A stretch of DNA of 64,000 nucleotides, taken from NCBI RefSeq assembly GCF_030209575.1, contig NZ_JARVRS010000001.1, positions 2,356,001-2,420,000 of the forward strand. The letters are read 5' to 3'. A program made the position numbers and the translations under genes. The notes beneath the pieces were generated by a model. That model was not told where the DNA came from and made no database searches. It saw only the letters and a list, made by a program, of their open reading frames with translations. Origin of the DNA: Leifsonia sp. fls2-241-R2A-40a. GTDB taxonomy: Bacteria; Actinomycetota; Actinomycetes; Actinomycetales; Microbacteriaceae. Positions 24,461 through 32,994 of the stretch are shown piece after piece (position 1 is the stretch's first letter; each line of letters starts with the position of its first letter).

Positions 24461-25696
24461 ATGACTGTCACTTCCCCGACTCCGGTGCGCGTCGCACCGA
24501 AATTCCCGTGGGTGGGGCTCATCGCCCTGGCCGCGGCCACCTTCCTCTCCGTCACCAGCGAGATGATCCCGACCGGTCTGCTCCCGGACATGAGCGCCTC
24601 CCTGGGCGTGAGCGAGGCGCAGATCGGGCTGCTGGTGACGGTGTTCGCGTTCACCGTCGTGGTGACCAGCACACCGCTCACCGCGTTGACGCGGCGCTGG
24701 CCGCGGCACGGACTGCTGATCGGCATCCTCGTGCTGCTCGGCATCTCGAACGCGCTGACGGCCCTGGCGCCGAACTACGCGTTCGTGGTCGGCTCGCGTG
24801 TGCTCGGCGGTGTCGCGCACGGGATGTTCTGGTCGATCGTCGGCGCGTACGCCGGCCACCTGGTGCCCAAGGAGCAGATCGGGCGTGCCGTGTCCATCAC
24901 CCTCGGCGGCGGGACGCTCGCCTTCGTCTTCGGGGTCCCGCTCGGCACGTTCGCCGGTCACGTCTTCGGCTGGCGCCTCTCGTTCGCCCTGCTCGCCGTC
25001 CTCATGGTCGTCGGCGCGCTCGTGGTGTGGAAGTTCCTCCCCGCGGTGGAGCGCGACGCGGATGCGCGTGGAGTGCGCGCACGCGACCGCTCGTTGCCGA
25101 AACCCAAGGACCGGACCATCCCCGCCGTGGTCATGGTGTGCCTGATCGCAGCCGTGACGATGGTCGGCCATTACGCGTTCTACACATTCGTCGTGCCCTT
25201 CCTGACCGGCCCGATGGGGGTTCCCGCGGGGAACGTGGGTGCGCTGCTGTTCATCTACGGGATCGCCGGGGCGGGCGGCCTCATCCTCGCGGGCTCCGTC
25301 TTCGGGCCGCGCCCGCAGCTCGGGCTGGTGCTGGCGCTGCTGGTCACCGGCGTGGCGGTGGCGGCGCTCGCGCTGCTGGCGAGCCAGCCCATCCCGGCCC
25401 TGATCGCGTTCCTGCTGTGGGGCCTCGCCTTCGGGGCGCTCCCGCCGCTGCTGCAGACGCGACTGCTGCACACGTCGTCGCCGGCCTTCCGCGACACCGC
25501 GAGCGCGCTGTACACGACGTCCTTCAACGTCGGGATCGGCGGGGGAGCGCTGGTCGGGTCGCTCATCTTCGACGCGGGCGGCCTGATGCTGCTGCCGTGG
25601 TGCTACGTGGCGCTGCTGCTGGTGTCGGTCGCACTGGTCGCCGTGGTGGGCCGGATGACGCGGAAGCGCGCGCAAGCGGCAGCGGCGGCCGTCTGA
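24461..25696 (+). CDS. MFS transporter, DHA1 (AraJ/efflux) type
   Basis: A 411-residue major facilitator with twelve predicted helices. Helix 1 region LAAATFLSVTSEMIPTGLLPDMSASLGVSEAQIGLL and the motif A segment TALTRRWPRHGLLIG are typical of the sugar-efflux/drug:H+ antiporter subgroup. ATG 24461 is the only start close to the family's N-terminal pattern. It has its own probable promoter and a folded leader of about 130 nt. The substrate is unknown; export of a sugar, drug or metabolite is likely. Confidence 0.85.
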   Translation: MTVTSPTPVRVAPKFPWVGLIALAAATFLSVTSEMIPTGLLPDMSASLGVSEAQIGLLVTVFAFTVVVTSTPLTALTRRWPRHGLLIGILVLLGISNALTALAPNYAFVVGSRVLGGVAHGMFWSIVGAYAGHLVPKEQIGRAVSITLGGGTLAFVFGVPLGTFAGHVFGWRLSFALLAVLMVVGALVVWKFLPAVERDADARGVRARDRSLPKPKDRTIPAVVMVCLIAAVTMVGHYAFYTFVVPFLTGPMGVPAGNVGALLFIYGIAGAGGLILAGSVFGPRPQLGLVLALLVTGVAVAALALLASQPIPALIAFLLWGLAFGALPPLLQTRLLHTSSPAFRDTASALYTTSFNVGIGGGALVGSLIFDAGGLMLLPWCYVALLLVSVALVAVVGRMTRKRAQAAAAAV

Positions 25697-25703
25697 CCGG
25701 GAC

Positions 25704-26861
25704 TCAGAGGACGGGTTCCCCGTCGCTCCACACCTGCTGAACGGCGAATCCGTCGTCGAGCAGCACCGCGTCGGCCGCGTAGCCCGGCAGCAGGCGGCCG
25801 AGATCCCCGGCGCGCCCGATGGCGGCGGCCGGTGTCGCCGTGAGCGCCCGCACCGCCTCGGCAACGGGGATGCCCACCTCGAGCACCGCACGCCGGAGCG
25901 CGTCGTCGAGGGTGAGGGTCGAGCCGGCGATCGACCCGCCGCCCGCCAGCCGAGCGACGCCCCCGCGCACCTCGACCTGCAACGAGCCGAGCAGGTAGTC
26001 GCCGTCGGCTGAGCCCGCGGCGGCCATGGCATCCGTCACCAGGGCGATCCGGCCCGGGGCGGAAGCGAAGGCGATCCGCACCATCTCCGGGTGCACGTGC
26101 ACGCCGTCGTTGACGATCTCCAGGGTGACGCCGGCCGTGCGGGCCGCTGCGGCGACCGGTCCCGGCGCGCGGTGGTGCAGCCCGCGCATGGCGTTGAACG
26201 CGTGGGTGAGGATGCTCGCCCCGGCATCGAATGCCGCGAGCGCCTGGTCGTAGTCGGCACCCGTGTGCCCGACCGCCACGGCGACGCCGGCGGCCGAGAA
26301 CGCGCGCACCGCGTCCATCCCACCCGGCAGCTCCGGCGCGATCGTGATCTGGCGGAGGGTGCCGTCGGCGGCCTCGATCAGCAGCTCGACGTCGGCGGGA
26401 GTGGCGGAACGCAGCAGCGACGACGCGTGGGCGCCCTTGTGGCCGACGTCGAGGAACGGACCTTCGAGGTGCGAACCGAGGATGCGCGGGTCGGCCGCGC
26501 TCAGCGCCGCCACCTCACGGACGCGGCGGGCGAGGTCGTCGATCGGCGCGGTCACGAGCGACACCATCGACCGCGTCGTGCCGTGCCGCCGGTGCAGGGC
26601 CAGCGCCTGTGCGATGGCGTCGGCGCCGTCGTCGAAGCTGGCACCACCTCCGCCGTGCACGTGCAGGTCGAGGAAGCCCGGGGTCAGCCAGCGCCCGCCC
26701 GCATCGGTGGCGGAGCCGGCGGCGTCGGAGTGCTCCTCCCGCCAGGTCGCGCCCGAGCCGACCGCTGCGACGCGGCTGCCCTCGAACCGCACCCACGCGT
26801 CGTCGACGACCGTCCCGCCGTCCACCAGTCGCGCCGAATGGATGATGTGGCCGCCGCTCAC
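25704..26861 (-). CDS. NagA-type amino-sugar-6-phosphate deacetylase, copy 2 (probable AgaA role)
   Basis: A 385-residue amidohydrolase with the same motif set as copy 1 (LTPGFLDLHVHGGGG, GSHLEGPFLDVGHKGAH, GHTGADY, THAFNAMRGLHHRAPG, VNDGVHVHP, LVTDAMAAAG). It differs at several sites, e.g. HVHGG in place of HCHGG and VNDG in place of LDG, and is clearly a paralogue, not a fresh duplicate. Its GTG start overlaps the DeoR gene stop by 4 bases, placing it last in the minus-strand operon with AgaS-like, kinase and aldolase genes. The expected substrate is therefore GalNAc-6-P. Confidence 0.88.
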   Translation of the reverse strand: MSGGHIIHSARLVDGGTVVDDAWVRFEGSRVAAVGSGATWREEHSDAAGSATDAGGRWLTPGFLDLHVHGGGGASFDDGADAIAQALALHRRHGTTRSMVSLVTAPIDDLARRVREVAALSAADPRILGSHLEGPFLDVGHKGAHASSLLRSATPADVELLIEAADGTLRQITIAPELPGGMDAVRAFSAAGVAVAVGHTGADYDQALAAFDAGASILTHAFNAMRGLHHRAPGPVAAAARTAGVTLEIVNDGVHVHPEMVRIAFASAPGRIALVTDAMAAAGSADGDYLLGSLQVEVRGGVARLAGGGSIAGSTLTLDDALRRAVLEVGIPVAEAVRALTATPAAAIGRAGDLGRLLPGYAADAVLLDDGFAVQQVWSDGEPVL

Positions 26862-27643
26862 GCGACGATCACCTCTATGCCCTGCTCGACGAACGCCGCC
26901 CGCTGCTCGCCGGTGATGCCGTCGTCGGTGATCAGGGTCGTCAGCACCTTCGGGCCGCCGAGGGTCGCGAACGCCTTCCGCCCGATCTTCGACGAGTCGG
27001 CGACCACGACCGCACGCGTCGCGCGCCGGGCCATGAGCGAGTTGACGCTCGCCTCGCCCTCGTCGTGGACGGTGGCTCCGACGAACGGATCGATGCCGTT
27101 GACGCCGATGAACGCGATGTCCATGGTGATCTTCTCGAGCACGACGTCGCTGTACGGCCCGACGAGTTCGTACGATCGCGCGTGAACCACGCCGCCGGTC
27201 ATCACGGTCTTGATCTGCGGACGCATCACCAGCTGGGCGGCGATGTTGATGGCATTGGTGACGACCGTGAGGCTGTGGTGCGGCGACGGCTCCATCAGGT
27301 CCGGCCGCGACCCGAGCACGGTCGCGACGGCGGTGCTCGTCGTGCCGCCGCACAGCCCGATGACCGCCCCGCGCGGCACCAGCGCGCTCGCCGCCTGGGC
27401 GATGCGCAGCTTCTCGGGCGCGTGCTGCTCGCGCTTGTACCGGATCGGCAGGTCGTACGCCACGGACTGCCCGACCGCTCCGCCGCGGGTGCGGGTCAGC
27501 AGCTGCTGGGATGCGAGCGCGTCCAGGTCACGCCGGGCGGTGGCCGCCGAGACGTCCAGCTTTGCGACGATGTCGTCGACCTCGACCTGGCCTGCCTCGG
27601 CCAGGAGGTCGAGCACGGCGTTCAGCCGCTCGGCTCTGTTCAT
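26858..27643 (-). CDS. DeoR-family transcriptional repressor of the GalNAc-type operon
   Basis: A 261-residue regulator: N-terminal DeoR helix-turn-helix (VEVDDIVAKLDVSAATARRDLDALASQQLLTRTRGGAV), then a sugar-phosphate-binding domain with VIGLCGGTTSTAVA, LTVVTNAINIAAQL and ADSSKIGRKAFATLGG. Known AgaR/GlcR-type members respond to phosphosugars. It overlaps its neighbours by 4 bases on both sides, so it is coexpressed with the pathway. Candidate operators are the ATGATCG repeats in the divergent promoter region (31469-31622). Confidence 0.9.
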   Translation of the reverse strand: MNRAERLNAVLDLLAEAGQVEVDDIVAKLDVSAATARRDLDALASQQLLTRTRGGAVGQSVAYDLPIRYKREQHAPEKLRIAQAASALVPRGAVIGLCGGTTSTAVATVLGSRPDLMEPSPHHSLTVVTNAINIAAQLVMRPQIKTVMTGGVVHARSYELVGPYSDVVLEKITMDIAFIGVNGIDPFVGATVHDEGEASVNSLMARRATRAVVVADSSKIGRKAFATLGGPKVLTTLITDDGITGEQRAAFVEQGIEVIVA

Positions 27644-28500
27644 CGCTGCGCCTCCTCCGTTCCGCCTGCCACATCGAACAGGGTCATCAGCCGTGCCGCT
27701 TCGCGCGCGACGGCGGCTCGTCCCTCCCGCACGTACTTCCGCGGGTCCACGGTCTCGGGGTGGGCGGCGAGGTACTCCCGGACCGCATCGGTGAAGAAGC
27801 GGTTCAGGTGGGTGGAGACGTTGACCTTGGTGATCCCGGCGCGGATCGCCGCCACGATCGTCTCATCCGCCACACCGCTGGACCCGTGCAGGACCAACGG
27901 AACCGCCACGGCGTGTCGGAGTCGCGAGATCAGCTCGAGGTCGAGCGCGGCGGTGCGCTCGCTCATGGCGTGCGAGCTGCCGACCGCGACGGCGAGCGCA
28001 TCCACCCCGGTCTCGTCGACGAAGCGGCGGGCCTCCTCCGGGTCCGTCCGCACGCCCGGAGCGTGGGCGCCGTCCTTGCCGCCGATCTCGCCGAGCTCGG
28101 CCTCCACCAGAACGTCGTGGGCGTGGGCGTGCTCGACGACGCGAACGGTAGCGGCGACGTTGTGCTCGTAGTCGAGTGTGGAGCCGTCGAACATGACCGA
28201 GCCGAAACCCGCCTCGACCGCGCGCCGGGCGAGCTGCTCGTCCTCGGCGTGGTCGAGGTGTACGGCGACGTGCGCGGTCGACTCCTCGGCCAGCGCAAGC
28301 GTGGCGGCGGCGATCGGTTCGAGGGAGCCGTGGTAGGCGACGCAGTTCTGCGAGATCTGCAGGATGACGGGAAGCCCGGTCTGCTCGGCGGCCTCCACGA
28401 GCGCCTCCGCCGTCTCCAGCTGGATGACGTTGAACGCCGCGAGACCGGTGCGACGGCCGACGGCCGCGTGCAGCAGGTCGGCGGTGGGGACGAGGGGCAT
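27640..28500 (-). CDS. Class II tagatose/fructose-bisphosphate aldolase
   Basis: A 286-residue zinc aldolase of the GatY/KbaY/FbaA family. Metal ligands appear in VHLDHAED, VEAELGEIGGKDG and PLVLHGSSGV; GITKVNVSTHLN is the phosphate site. It would split tagatose-1,6-bisphosphate (or fructose-1,6-bisphosphate) into DHAP and glyceraldehyde-3-P. The stop overlaps the DeoR start. The neighbouring PfkB kinase and SIS protein argue for the tagatose version; motifs alone do not decide it. Confidence 0.9.
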   Translation of the reverse strand: MPLVPTADLLHAAVGRRTGLAAFNVIQLETAEALVEAAEQTGLPVILQISQNCVAYHGSLEPIAAATLALAEESTAHVAVHLDHAEDEQLARRAVEAGFGSVMFDGSTLDYEHNVAATVRVVEHAHAHDVLVEAELGEIGGKDGAHAPGVRTDPEEARRFVDETGVDALAVAVGSSHAMSERTAALDLELISRLRHAVAVPLVLHGSSGVADETIVAAIRAGITKVNVSTHLNRFFTDAVREYLAAHPETVDPRKYVREGRAAVAREAARLMTLFDVAGGTEEAQR

Positions 28501-28549
28501 GTCGGCGGCTCCGGAGGTGAAAAAGGATCTGAAGGTGGATGGGGAAGGG

Positions 28550-29461
28550 TCAGCCGGTCACGAGGCGCGCCTCGAACTCCGGGTAGGTCGGGTGCAGGTC
28601 GCCGGCGAGCGGTGCGAGCACGGCGGCCGCCGACCACGCGGTGGCGCGTCGGAGCACGGCGGACGGGTCTTCGACCCCGCCCGCGAGCAGTGTGGCCACC
28701 GCCGCGACCGCGGCATCTCCGGCACCGGTGGCGTTGCCGGTGAGCCGCTCGGCGAGCCGCGCATGCAGCGGCTCGCCTGCGCGTGGGACGGCGAGCATCC
28801 CCTCGGCGCCGAGCGAGACGAGCACCAGCCCTGCGCCGGCGTCGAGAAGGATGCGCGCACCCTCCACGGGGTCGTCGCGTCCGGTGGTCTCGGCCAGCTC
28901 GCGACGGTTCGGCTTCACGACGGAGGCGCCGGCCTCCGCGGCGAGCAGCAGTGCGTGGCCGGTCGCGTCGATCACGCTGGGCCGCTGGTGTGCGGAGGCG
29001 GCGGCGACCAGCTGCGCGTAGAAGTCCTCCGGAGCACCTGGCGGCAGGCTGCCCGAGCCGACGACGCAGGCGGCCGGCACCGTGAGGCGCAGCACTGCGT
29101 CGTGCAGCGCGATCCACTCGGCCGGGGTGAGCGCTCCGCCGATCTCGTTGATGACGGTCGTCTCGCCGTCCTCGTCGTCGACGATCGCGACGCTGCTGCG
29201 TGTCTCGGCCGAGACGGGGATGACCTCGGCGGGCATCCGGGACGCTTCGAGGTCGTCGGCCAGCCGCAGTCCTGACGGACCGCCCGCCGTGGTCAGCACG
29301 AAGGCGTGGCCCCCGGTCTGGCCGATGACCCGGGCGACGTTGAGTCCCTTGCCGCCGGCCCGGACGGCCGGGGGAGCGGCGCGGTGCGTCTCTCCGGGCT
29401 GCAGCGCGGGCACCCGATAGGTGAGGTCGAGGGCCGGGTTCGGGGTGACGGTGAGGATCAT
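28550..29461 (-). CDS. PfkB-family phosphosugar kinase (tagatose-6-P / 1-phosphofructokinase type)
   Basis: A 303-residue kinase with the N-terminal substrate motif RAGGKGLNVARVIGQ, the central VVGSGSLPPGAPEDFY and the catalytic GNATGAGDAAVAAVATLLAGG (GAGD). LacC, AgaZ-like and FruK enzymes share this pattern; context favours phosphorylation of tagatose-6-P to tagatose-1,6-bisphosphate for the adjacent aldolase. The ATG overlaps the stop of the ROK kinase gene by 4 bases. A 49-base gap separates it from the aldolase gene. Confidence 0.87.
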   Translation of the reverse strand: MILTVTPNPALDLTYRVPALQPGETHRAAPPAVRAGGKGLNVARVIGQTGGHAFVLTTAGGPSGLRLADDLEASRMPAEVIPVSAETRSSVAIVDDEDGETTVINEIGGALTPAEWIALHDAVLRLTVPAACVVGSGSLPPGAPEDFYAQLVAAASAHQRPSVIDATGHALLLAAEAGASVVKPNRRELAETTGRDDPVEGARILLDAGAGLVLVSLGAEGMLAVPRAGEPLHARLAERLTGNATGAGDAAVAAVATLLAGGVEDPSAVLRRATAWSAAAVLAPLAGDLHPTYPEFEARLVTG

Positions 29462-30510
29462 GACGCGGCCTCCGCATCCTGGGGCACGGCATCCTGAGGC
29501 GCAGCCTCCTGGGGTACGGCGGCCTCGACCGCCGACCGGGTTCCGGGCGTCTGCGCCAGCAGGTCCCGGGCGCGCAGCGCCGCCCCGATCACCCCGGCGT
29601 TCTCGCCGATGCTCGCCGGAAGCAGCACGGGGCGACGGTGGAAGGTGAGGATGGCGTCCAGCTTCTCCGCCAGCGGCCCGAAGAGCGCCGGGCCGGCCTG
29701 GGCCAGGCCGCCCCCGATGACGATGGCCTCGGGAGCGAGCAGCGCGACCGTGTGGGACAGGTCGAGCGCGAGGGCGTCGAGGGCCGAGTCCCAAACCTGC
29801 CGGGCCTGCTCGTCGCCCGCCTCCGCGCGCGCCAGCACCTCCCGCGCCCCCGGCACGTGGGCTCCGGTCAGCGCGTTGTACCGCCGGGCGATCGCCGCAG
29901 CCGACGCGACGGCTTCGAGACAGCCGATCCCGCCGCACGCGCACCGCGGGCCATCCGCCACACGGGAGTGACCCATCTCGCCCGCCATGCCGCCGCCGGT
30001 GTAGAGACGGCCGTCGATGAAGATCGCCCCGGCGATGCCGGTGCCGATCGCCATGACGACCACGTCACGGTAGGGAGCAGCGGCCCCCAGCCGGTGTTCC
30101 GCCTCGCCGGCGCCGCGCACGTCGTGACTGAAGGAGACCGGCATTCCGAGCGCCTCCCGGGCGCGGTCGCGGAAGGGGAAGGAGCGCCAGCCGAGGTTCT
30201 CCGCGAAGACCCCGATCCCGGCGTCGTCGTCGACATGGCCCGGCACCAGCAGTCCGGCGGCCTGCGGCACGATGTCCGGATGCTCGGCCCGGAACCGGGC
30301 GGCCAGGTCGACCGTCGCCGCCACCACGGCCTCGGCCGTCGCGAGGCCGTCGTGCGGGGTCGGGATGCGGACGACGCGCGCCAGCCGTCCCTCCGCGTCG
30401 ACGAGGGCGGCCTTCATGTCGGTGCCGCCGACGTCGAAGGCCAGCACCGGAGCGCCGCTGCCCAGCGGGGCGGCGGCGGCCGGTGACGGGTTCGAGAGGT
30501 CTGCGCTCAC
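29458..30510 (-). CDS. ROK-family sugar kinase, probable GalNAc kinase
   Basis: A 350-residue ROK kinase: AFDVGGTDMKAALVD (ATP loop), MAIGTGIAGAIFIDG, EMGHSRVADG and zinc motif CACGGIGCLE. It is longer than the nagK copy because of an extended N-terminus and a low-complexity tail (AVPQEAAPQDAVPQDAEAAS) produced by roughly 15-base repeats. In this operon it would make GalNAc-6-P for the deacetylase, replacing a PTS. The GTG overlaps the SIS gene stop. A glucokinase role remains possible. Confidence 0.82.
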   Translation of the reverse strand: MSADLSNPSPAAAAPLGSGAPVLAFDVGGTDMKAALVDAEGRLARVVRIPTPHDGLATAEAVVAATVDLAARFRAEHPDIVPQAAGLLVPGHVDDDAGIGVFAENLGWRSFPFRDRAREALGMPVSFSHDVRGAGEAEHRLGAAAPYRDVVVMAIGTGIAGAIFIDGRLYTGGGMAGEMGHSRVADGPRCACGGIGCLEAVASAAAIARRYNALTGAHVPGAREVLARAEAGDEQARQVWDSALDALALDLSHTVALLAPEAIVIGGGLAQAGPALFGPLAEKLDAILTFHRRPVLLPASIGENAGVIGAALRARDLLAQTPGTRSAVEAAVPQEAAPQDAVPQDAEAAS

Positions 30511-31415
30511 GAGGGGAGGATGACCGATCGCGTGAGGTTGCGGGGGCTGTCGGGGTCGAGGCCGGCGCGACGGGCGCGAGCCAGGGCGACGCGCTGGGCG
30601 CGGACGAGGTCCGCCATCCCGTCGATCGGGCGGTCCTCGAAGCGGGCCCCGGTCACGGCGAGATCGCCGGCGAGACCCGTGGGCGCCTCGCCCAGCATCC
30701 AGGTGACCCGTCCGGGAGCCGCGATCGCGATCGGTCCGTGGCGGTACTCCTTCGCGGGGTACGACTCGGTCCACGACTGCGACGCCTCGCGCATCTTCAG
30801 CGCGGCCTCGTGGGCGAGGCCGACGGTCCACCCGGTGCCGAGGAACGAGTACTGGCCGGCGGTGACGAGCTCGTCGTCGAGCTCCTCCTCCAGCGCCGCA
30901 GCGGCCTGGTCGATCACGGGGGAGAGGTCGTGGCCGAGGGAGGCCCGCACCAGCGCGAGCGCCGTCGTGGCGAAGCGGGTCTGGACCACGGACTGCTCGT
31001 CGGCGAAGGGGAGCCGGATGGCCGTGTCCACGAGGTCGACGAGCGGAGTGTCGGGGTCGCCGACGATTCCGACCGTGCGGGCGCGGTTCCCGGACCTGCG
31101 CAGGGCGTCCAGCAGTTCGAGCACTTCCGTGGTCGTACCCGAGCGGGTGATCGCGACGATCGCGCTGTAGTCGCGGTCGACGAACGCCTCCGAGGCGGCG
31201 AACGCGTCGGTGACCCCGTGCCCCGCACCCTCACGAAGAGCGGCATACGACTGCGCCATGAACCAGGACGTCCCGCAGCCGACGACCGCGATGCGCTCAC
31301 CGGCACCGGGCAGCAGCGACTGCTCCTCACGCAGTCCGGCCGCGGTCGCCCACGTCTCCGGCTGAGAGCGCAGCTCCGCCTCCATGTGGGCGCCGCCCGT
31401 GCCTGCGTGCGTCAC
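30507..31415 (-). CDS. AgaS-like SIS-domain aldose-ketose isomerase/deaminase
   Basis: A 302-residue protein with two SIS domains like the isomerase half of GlmS: AVVGCGTSWFMAQSYAAL, ITRSGTTTEVLELLDAL, GTGWTVGLAHEAALKMREAS and AKEYRHGP. Proteins of this type (AgaS) deaminate and isomerise galactosamine-6-P to tagatose-6-P. GTG 31415 is chosen because AGGAG lies 7 nt upstream, in preference to the internal ATG. It is the first gene of the minus-strand operon. Other SIS proteins act on fructosamine phosphates, so specificity is inferred from context. Confidence 0.85.
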   Translation of the reverse strand: MTHAGTGGAHMEAELRSQPETWATAAGLREEQSLLPGAGERIAVVGCGTSWFMAQSYAALREGAGHGVTDAFAASEAFVDRDYSAIVAITRSGTTTEVLELLDALRRSGNRARTVGIVGDPDTPLVDLVDTAIRLPFADEQSVVQTRFATTALALVRASLGHDLSPVIDQAAAALEEELDDELVTAGQYSFLGTGWTVGLAHEAALKMREASQSWTESYPAKEYRHGPIAIAAPGRVTWMLGEAPTGLAGDLAVTGARFEDRPIDGMADLVRAQRVALARARRAGLDPDSPRNLTRSVILPS

Positions 31416-31468
31416 TGATCGCTCCTGTTCTCCGCTTCGGCGGTCTTGTGCAGGGATACTTCGGGACA

Positions 31469-31622
31469 ATGATCGCTGATGATCGTTCGTCCTGTCTACT
31501 AATCAAGTTCAATCGTTTCGGTGCGCGCTGGGGCCGCCATTCGACGCCCATGTAAACCCCACGTAACGATCTTCCGCTCAGTTCTTGACGGCAGAGAGCG
31601 GGCACGCCATGATTTCGATCAT
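31469..31622. promoter_or_regulatory. ATGATCG repeats in the divergent control region
   Basis: The 328-base gap between the SIS gene and the ABC importer holds ATGATCG at 31469-31475 and 31479-31485 (10-base period) and the same heptamer inverted, CGATCAT, at 31616-31622. The last copy belongs to a palindrome ATGAT-TTCG-ATCAT (31609-31622) that covers the -10 of the importer promoter. The pattern fits a DeoR-type repressor that loops across both promoters. Confidence 0.55.
31585..31613 (+). promoter_or_regulatory. Promoter of the second sugar ABC importer
   Basis: TTGACG (31585-31590), a 17-nt spacer and CATGAT (31608-31613) match -35 and -10 elements. A start near 31620 gives a leader of about 120 nt before ATG 31744. 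The -10 overlaps the ATGAT/ATCAT palindrome. Confidence 0.55.
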
Positions 31623-31639
31623 CCAATGAGTGCAAGTGC

Positions 31640-31658
31640 TTGTTTCATGCAGAAACAA
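31640..31658. promoter_or_regulatory. TTGTTTC/GAAACAA inverted repeat in importer leader
   Basis: TTGTTTC and GAAACAA flank ATGCA, a perfect 7-bp inverted repeat in an AT-rich patch about 20 nt downstream of the expected transcription start. It could be a second operator (LacI/DeoR-like sites often have this shape) or a short RNA hairpin. Confidence 0.45.
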
Positions 31659-31743
31659 ATCACTAAGCATCAACAGCTACGCATCGTCGCGCATCAGCTT
31701 CATCAGCAGTGACGGTCGTGTTCTTCGAGAAGTGAGGAAGTTT

Positions 31744-32988
31744 ATGAAGAAGTCACTGCGGTGGGGAGCGGCGGTCGCGACAGCGGCGGTCGCCACCATG
31801 ACTCTGGCGTCCTGCGGCTTCAGCGGGGGCTCCGGCGGCGGCTCGTCCAGCGGCGCTCAATCGCTCGACCTGATGGTGGCGAGCTACTCGGACAACACGA
31901 AGGCCGAGTGGCAGCAGATCATCAAGGACTTCGAGGCCAAGAACAGCGACATCAAGGTCACTCTCGACGTCGAATCCTGGACCGACATCAACAACGTCAT
32001 CAAGACGCGCATCCAGGCTCAGAAGCAGCCGGACATCCTGAACATCGACGCATTCGCCGGCTTCGCCGCCGACGACCTGCTCTACCCGGCGAAGGACATC
32101 GTCTCCTCGTCCACGCTGAACGACTTCCAGGACGCCTTCAAGAAGAACGCCAGCATCGACGGCACCCAGTACGGGCTGCCGTTCATCGCCTCGGCCCGCG
32201 GCCTGTTCTACAACAAGGACGACTTCGCGAAAGCCGGGATCTCGTCTCCGCCGAAGACCTGGGCCGAGTTCGAAGCGGACGCCGGCAAGCTCAAGGCCGT
32301 CGGTGTCACTCCCTACGGCATGCCGCTCGGAAGCGAAGAGGCGCAGGCCGAGACCGCGATCTGGTTCTACGGCGCCGGCGGAGGCTACGGGGACTCGAAG
32401 AAGCTGACGATCGACAGCTCGGAGAACGTCGAGGGCGCGACCGAGATGCAGAAGATCATCAACCAGGGCTACACGGAGCCGAACCCGGGCTCGACCAACC
32501 GCACCCCGCTGCTGAACGTCTTCATCCAGGGCCAGCTGGGCATGCAGGTCGGCCTCCCGCCGACAGTCGGGCAGATCAAGGACAAGAACCCGTCGCTGAA
32601 GTACGGCATCGCGCCGATCCCGACGAAGGACGGCTCGCCGTTCACGCTCGGTGTCGCCGACCACCTGATGGCCTTCAAGAACAAGACCGACAAGACGGCC
32701 TCGATCAAGAAGTTCCTCGACTACTTCTACTCGAAGGACGTCTACACGAAGTGGGTCAAGGCGGAGGGCTTCCTGCCCACCACCAAGTCCGGCGCGGATG
32801 TCATGGGCTCGGATGAGACCATCAAGCCGTTCCTCGACCTGCTGCCGAACGCCAAGTTCTACCCGTCCACCAACCCGAACTGGTCCGCCGCGCAGGGTGC
32901 GATCCAGAGCCAGATCGGTCAGCTCGGTCAGGGCGCCAAGCCCGAAGACCTGCTGAAGGCCATCCAGGCGAAGGCCGACGGCCAGTAG
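31744..32988 (+). CDS. Sugar-binding lipoprotein of second ABC importer
   Basis: A 414-residue family 1 solute-binding protein with signal peptide and lipobox TLASC (Cys24), then a Gly/Ser-rich linker. Typical segments are LDLMVASYSDNTKAEWQQIIKDFEAKN, YGLPFIASARGLFYNKDDFAKAG and LGVADHLMAFKNKT. It is divergent from the SIS/kinase/aldolase operon across a shared control region, so the cargo is probably GalNAc or a GalNAc-containing glycan fragment. Permeases follow after 6 bases. Confidence 0.9.
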   Translation: MKKSLRWGAAVATAAVATMTLASCGFSGGSGGGSSSGAQSLDLMVASYSDNTKAEWQQIIKDFEAKNSDIKVTLDVESWTDINNVIKTRIQAQKQPDILNIDAFAGFAADDLLYPAKDIVSSSTLNDFQDAFKKNASIDGTQYGLPFIASARGLFYNKDDFAKAGISSPPKTWAEFEADAGKLKAVGVTPYGMPLGSEEAQAETAIWFYGAGGGYGDSKKLTIDSSENVEGATEMQKIINQGYTEPNPGSTNRTPLLNVFIQGQLGMQVGLPPTVGQIKDKNPSLKYGIAPIPTKDGSPFTLGVADHLMAFKNKTDKTASIKKFLDYFYSKDVYTKWVKAEGFLPTTKSGADVMGSDETIKPFLDLLPNAKFYPSTNPNWSAAQGAIQSQIGQLGQGAKPEDLLKAIQAKADGQ

Positions 32989-32994
32989 GCGCTG

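Noticed and set aside
19717-26861. nagA pair as a recent tandem duplication
   Set aside because: The two proteins differ throughout, including near the active site, and unrelated genes lie between them.
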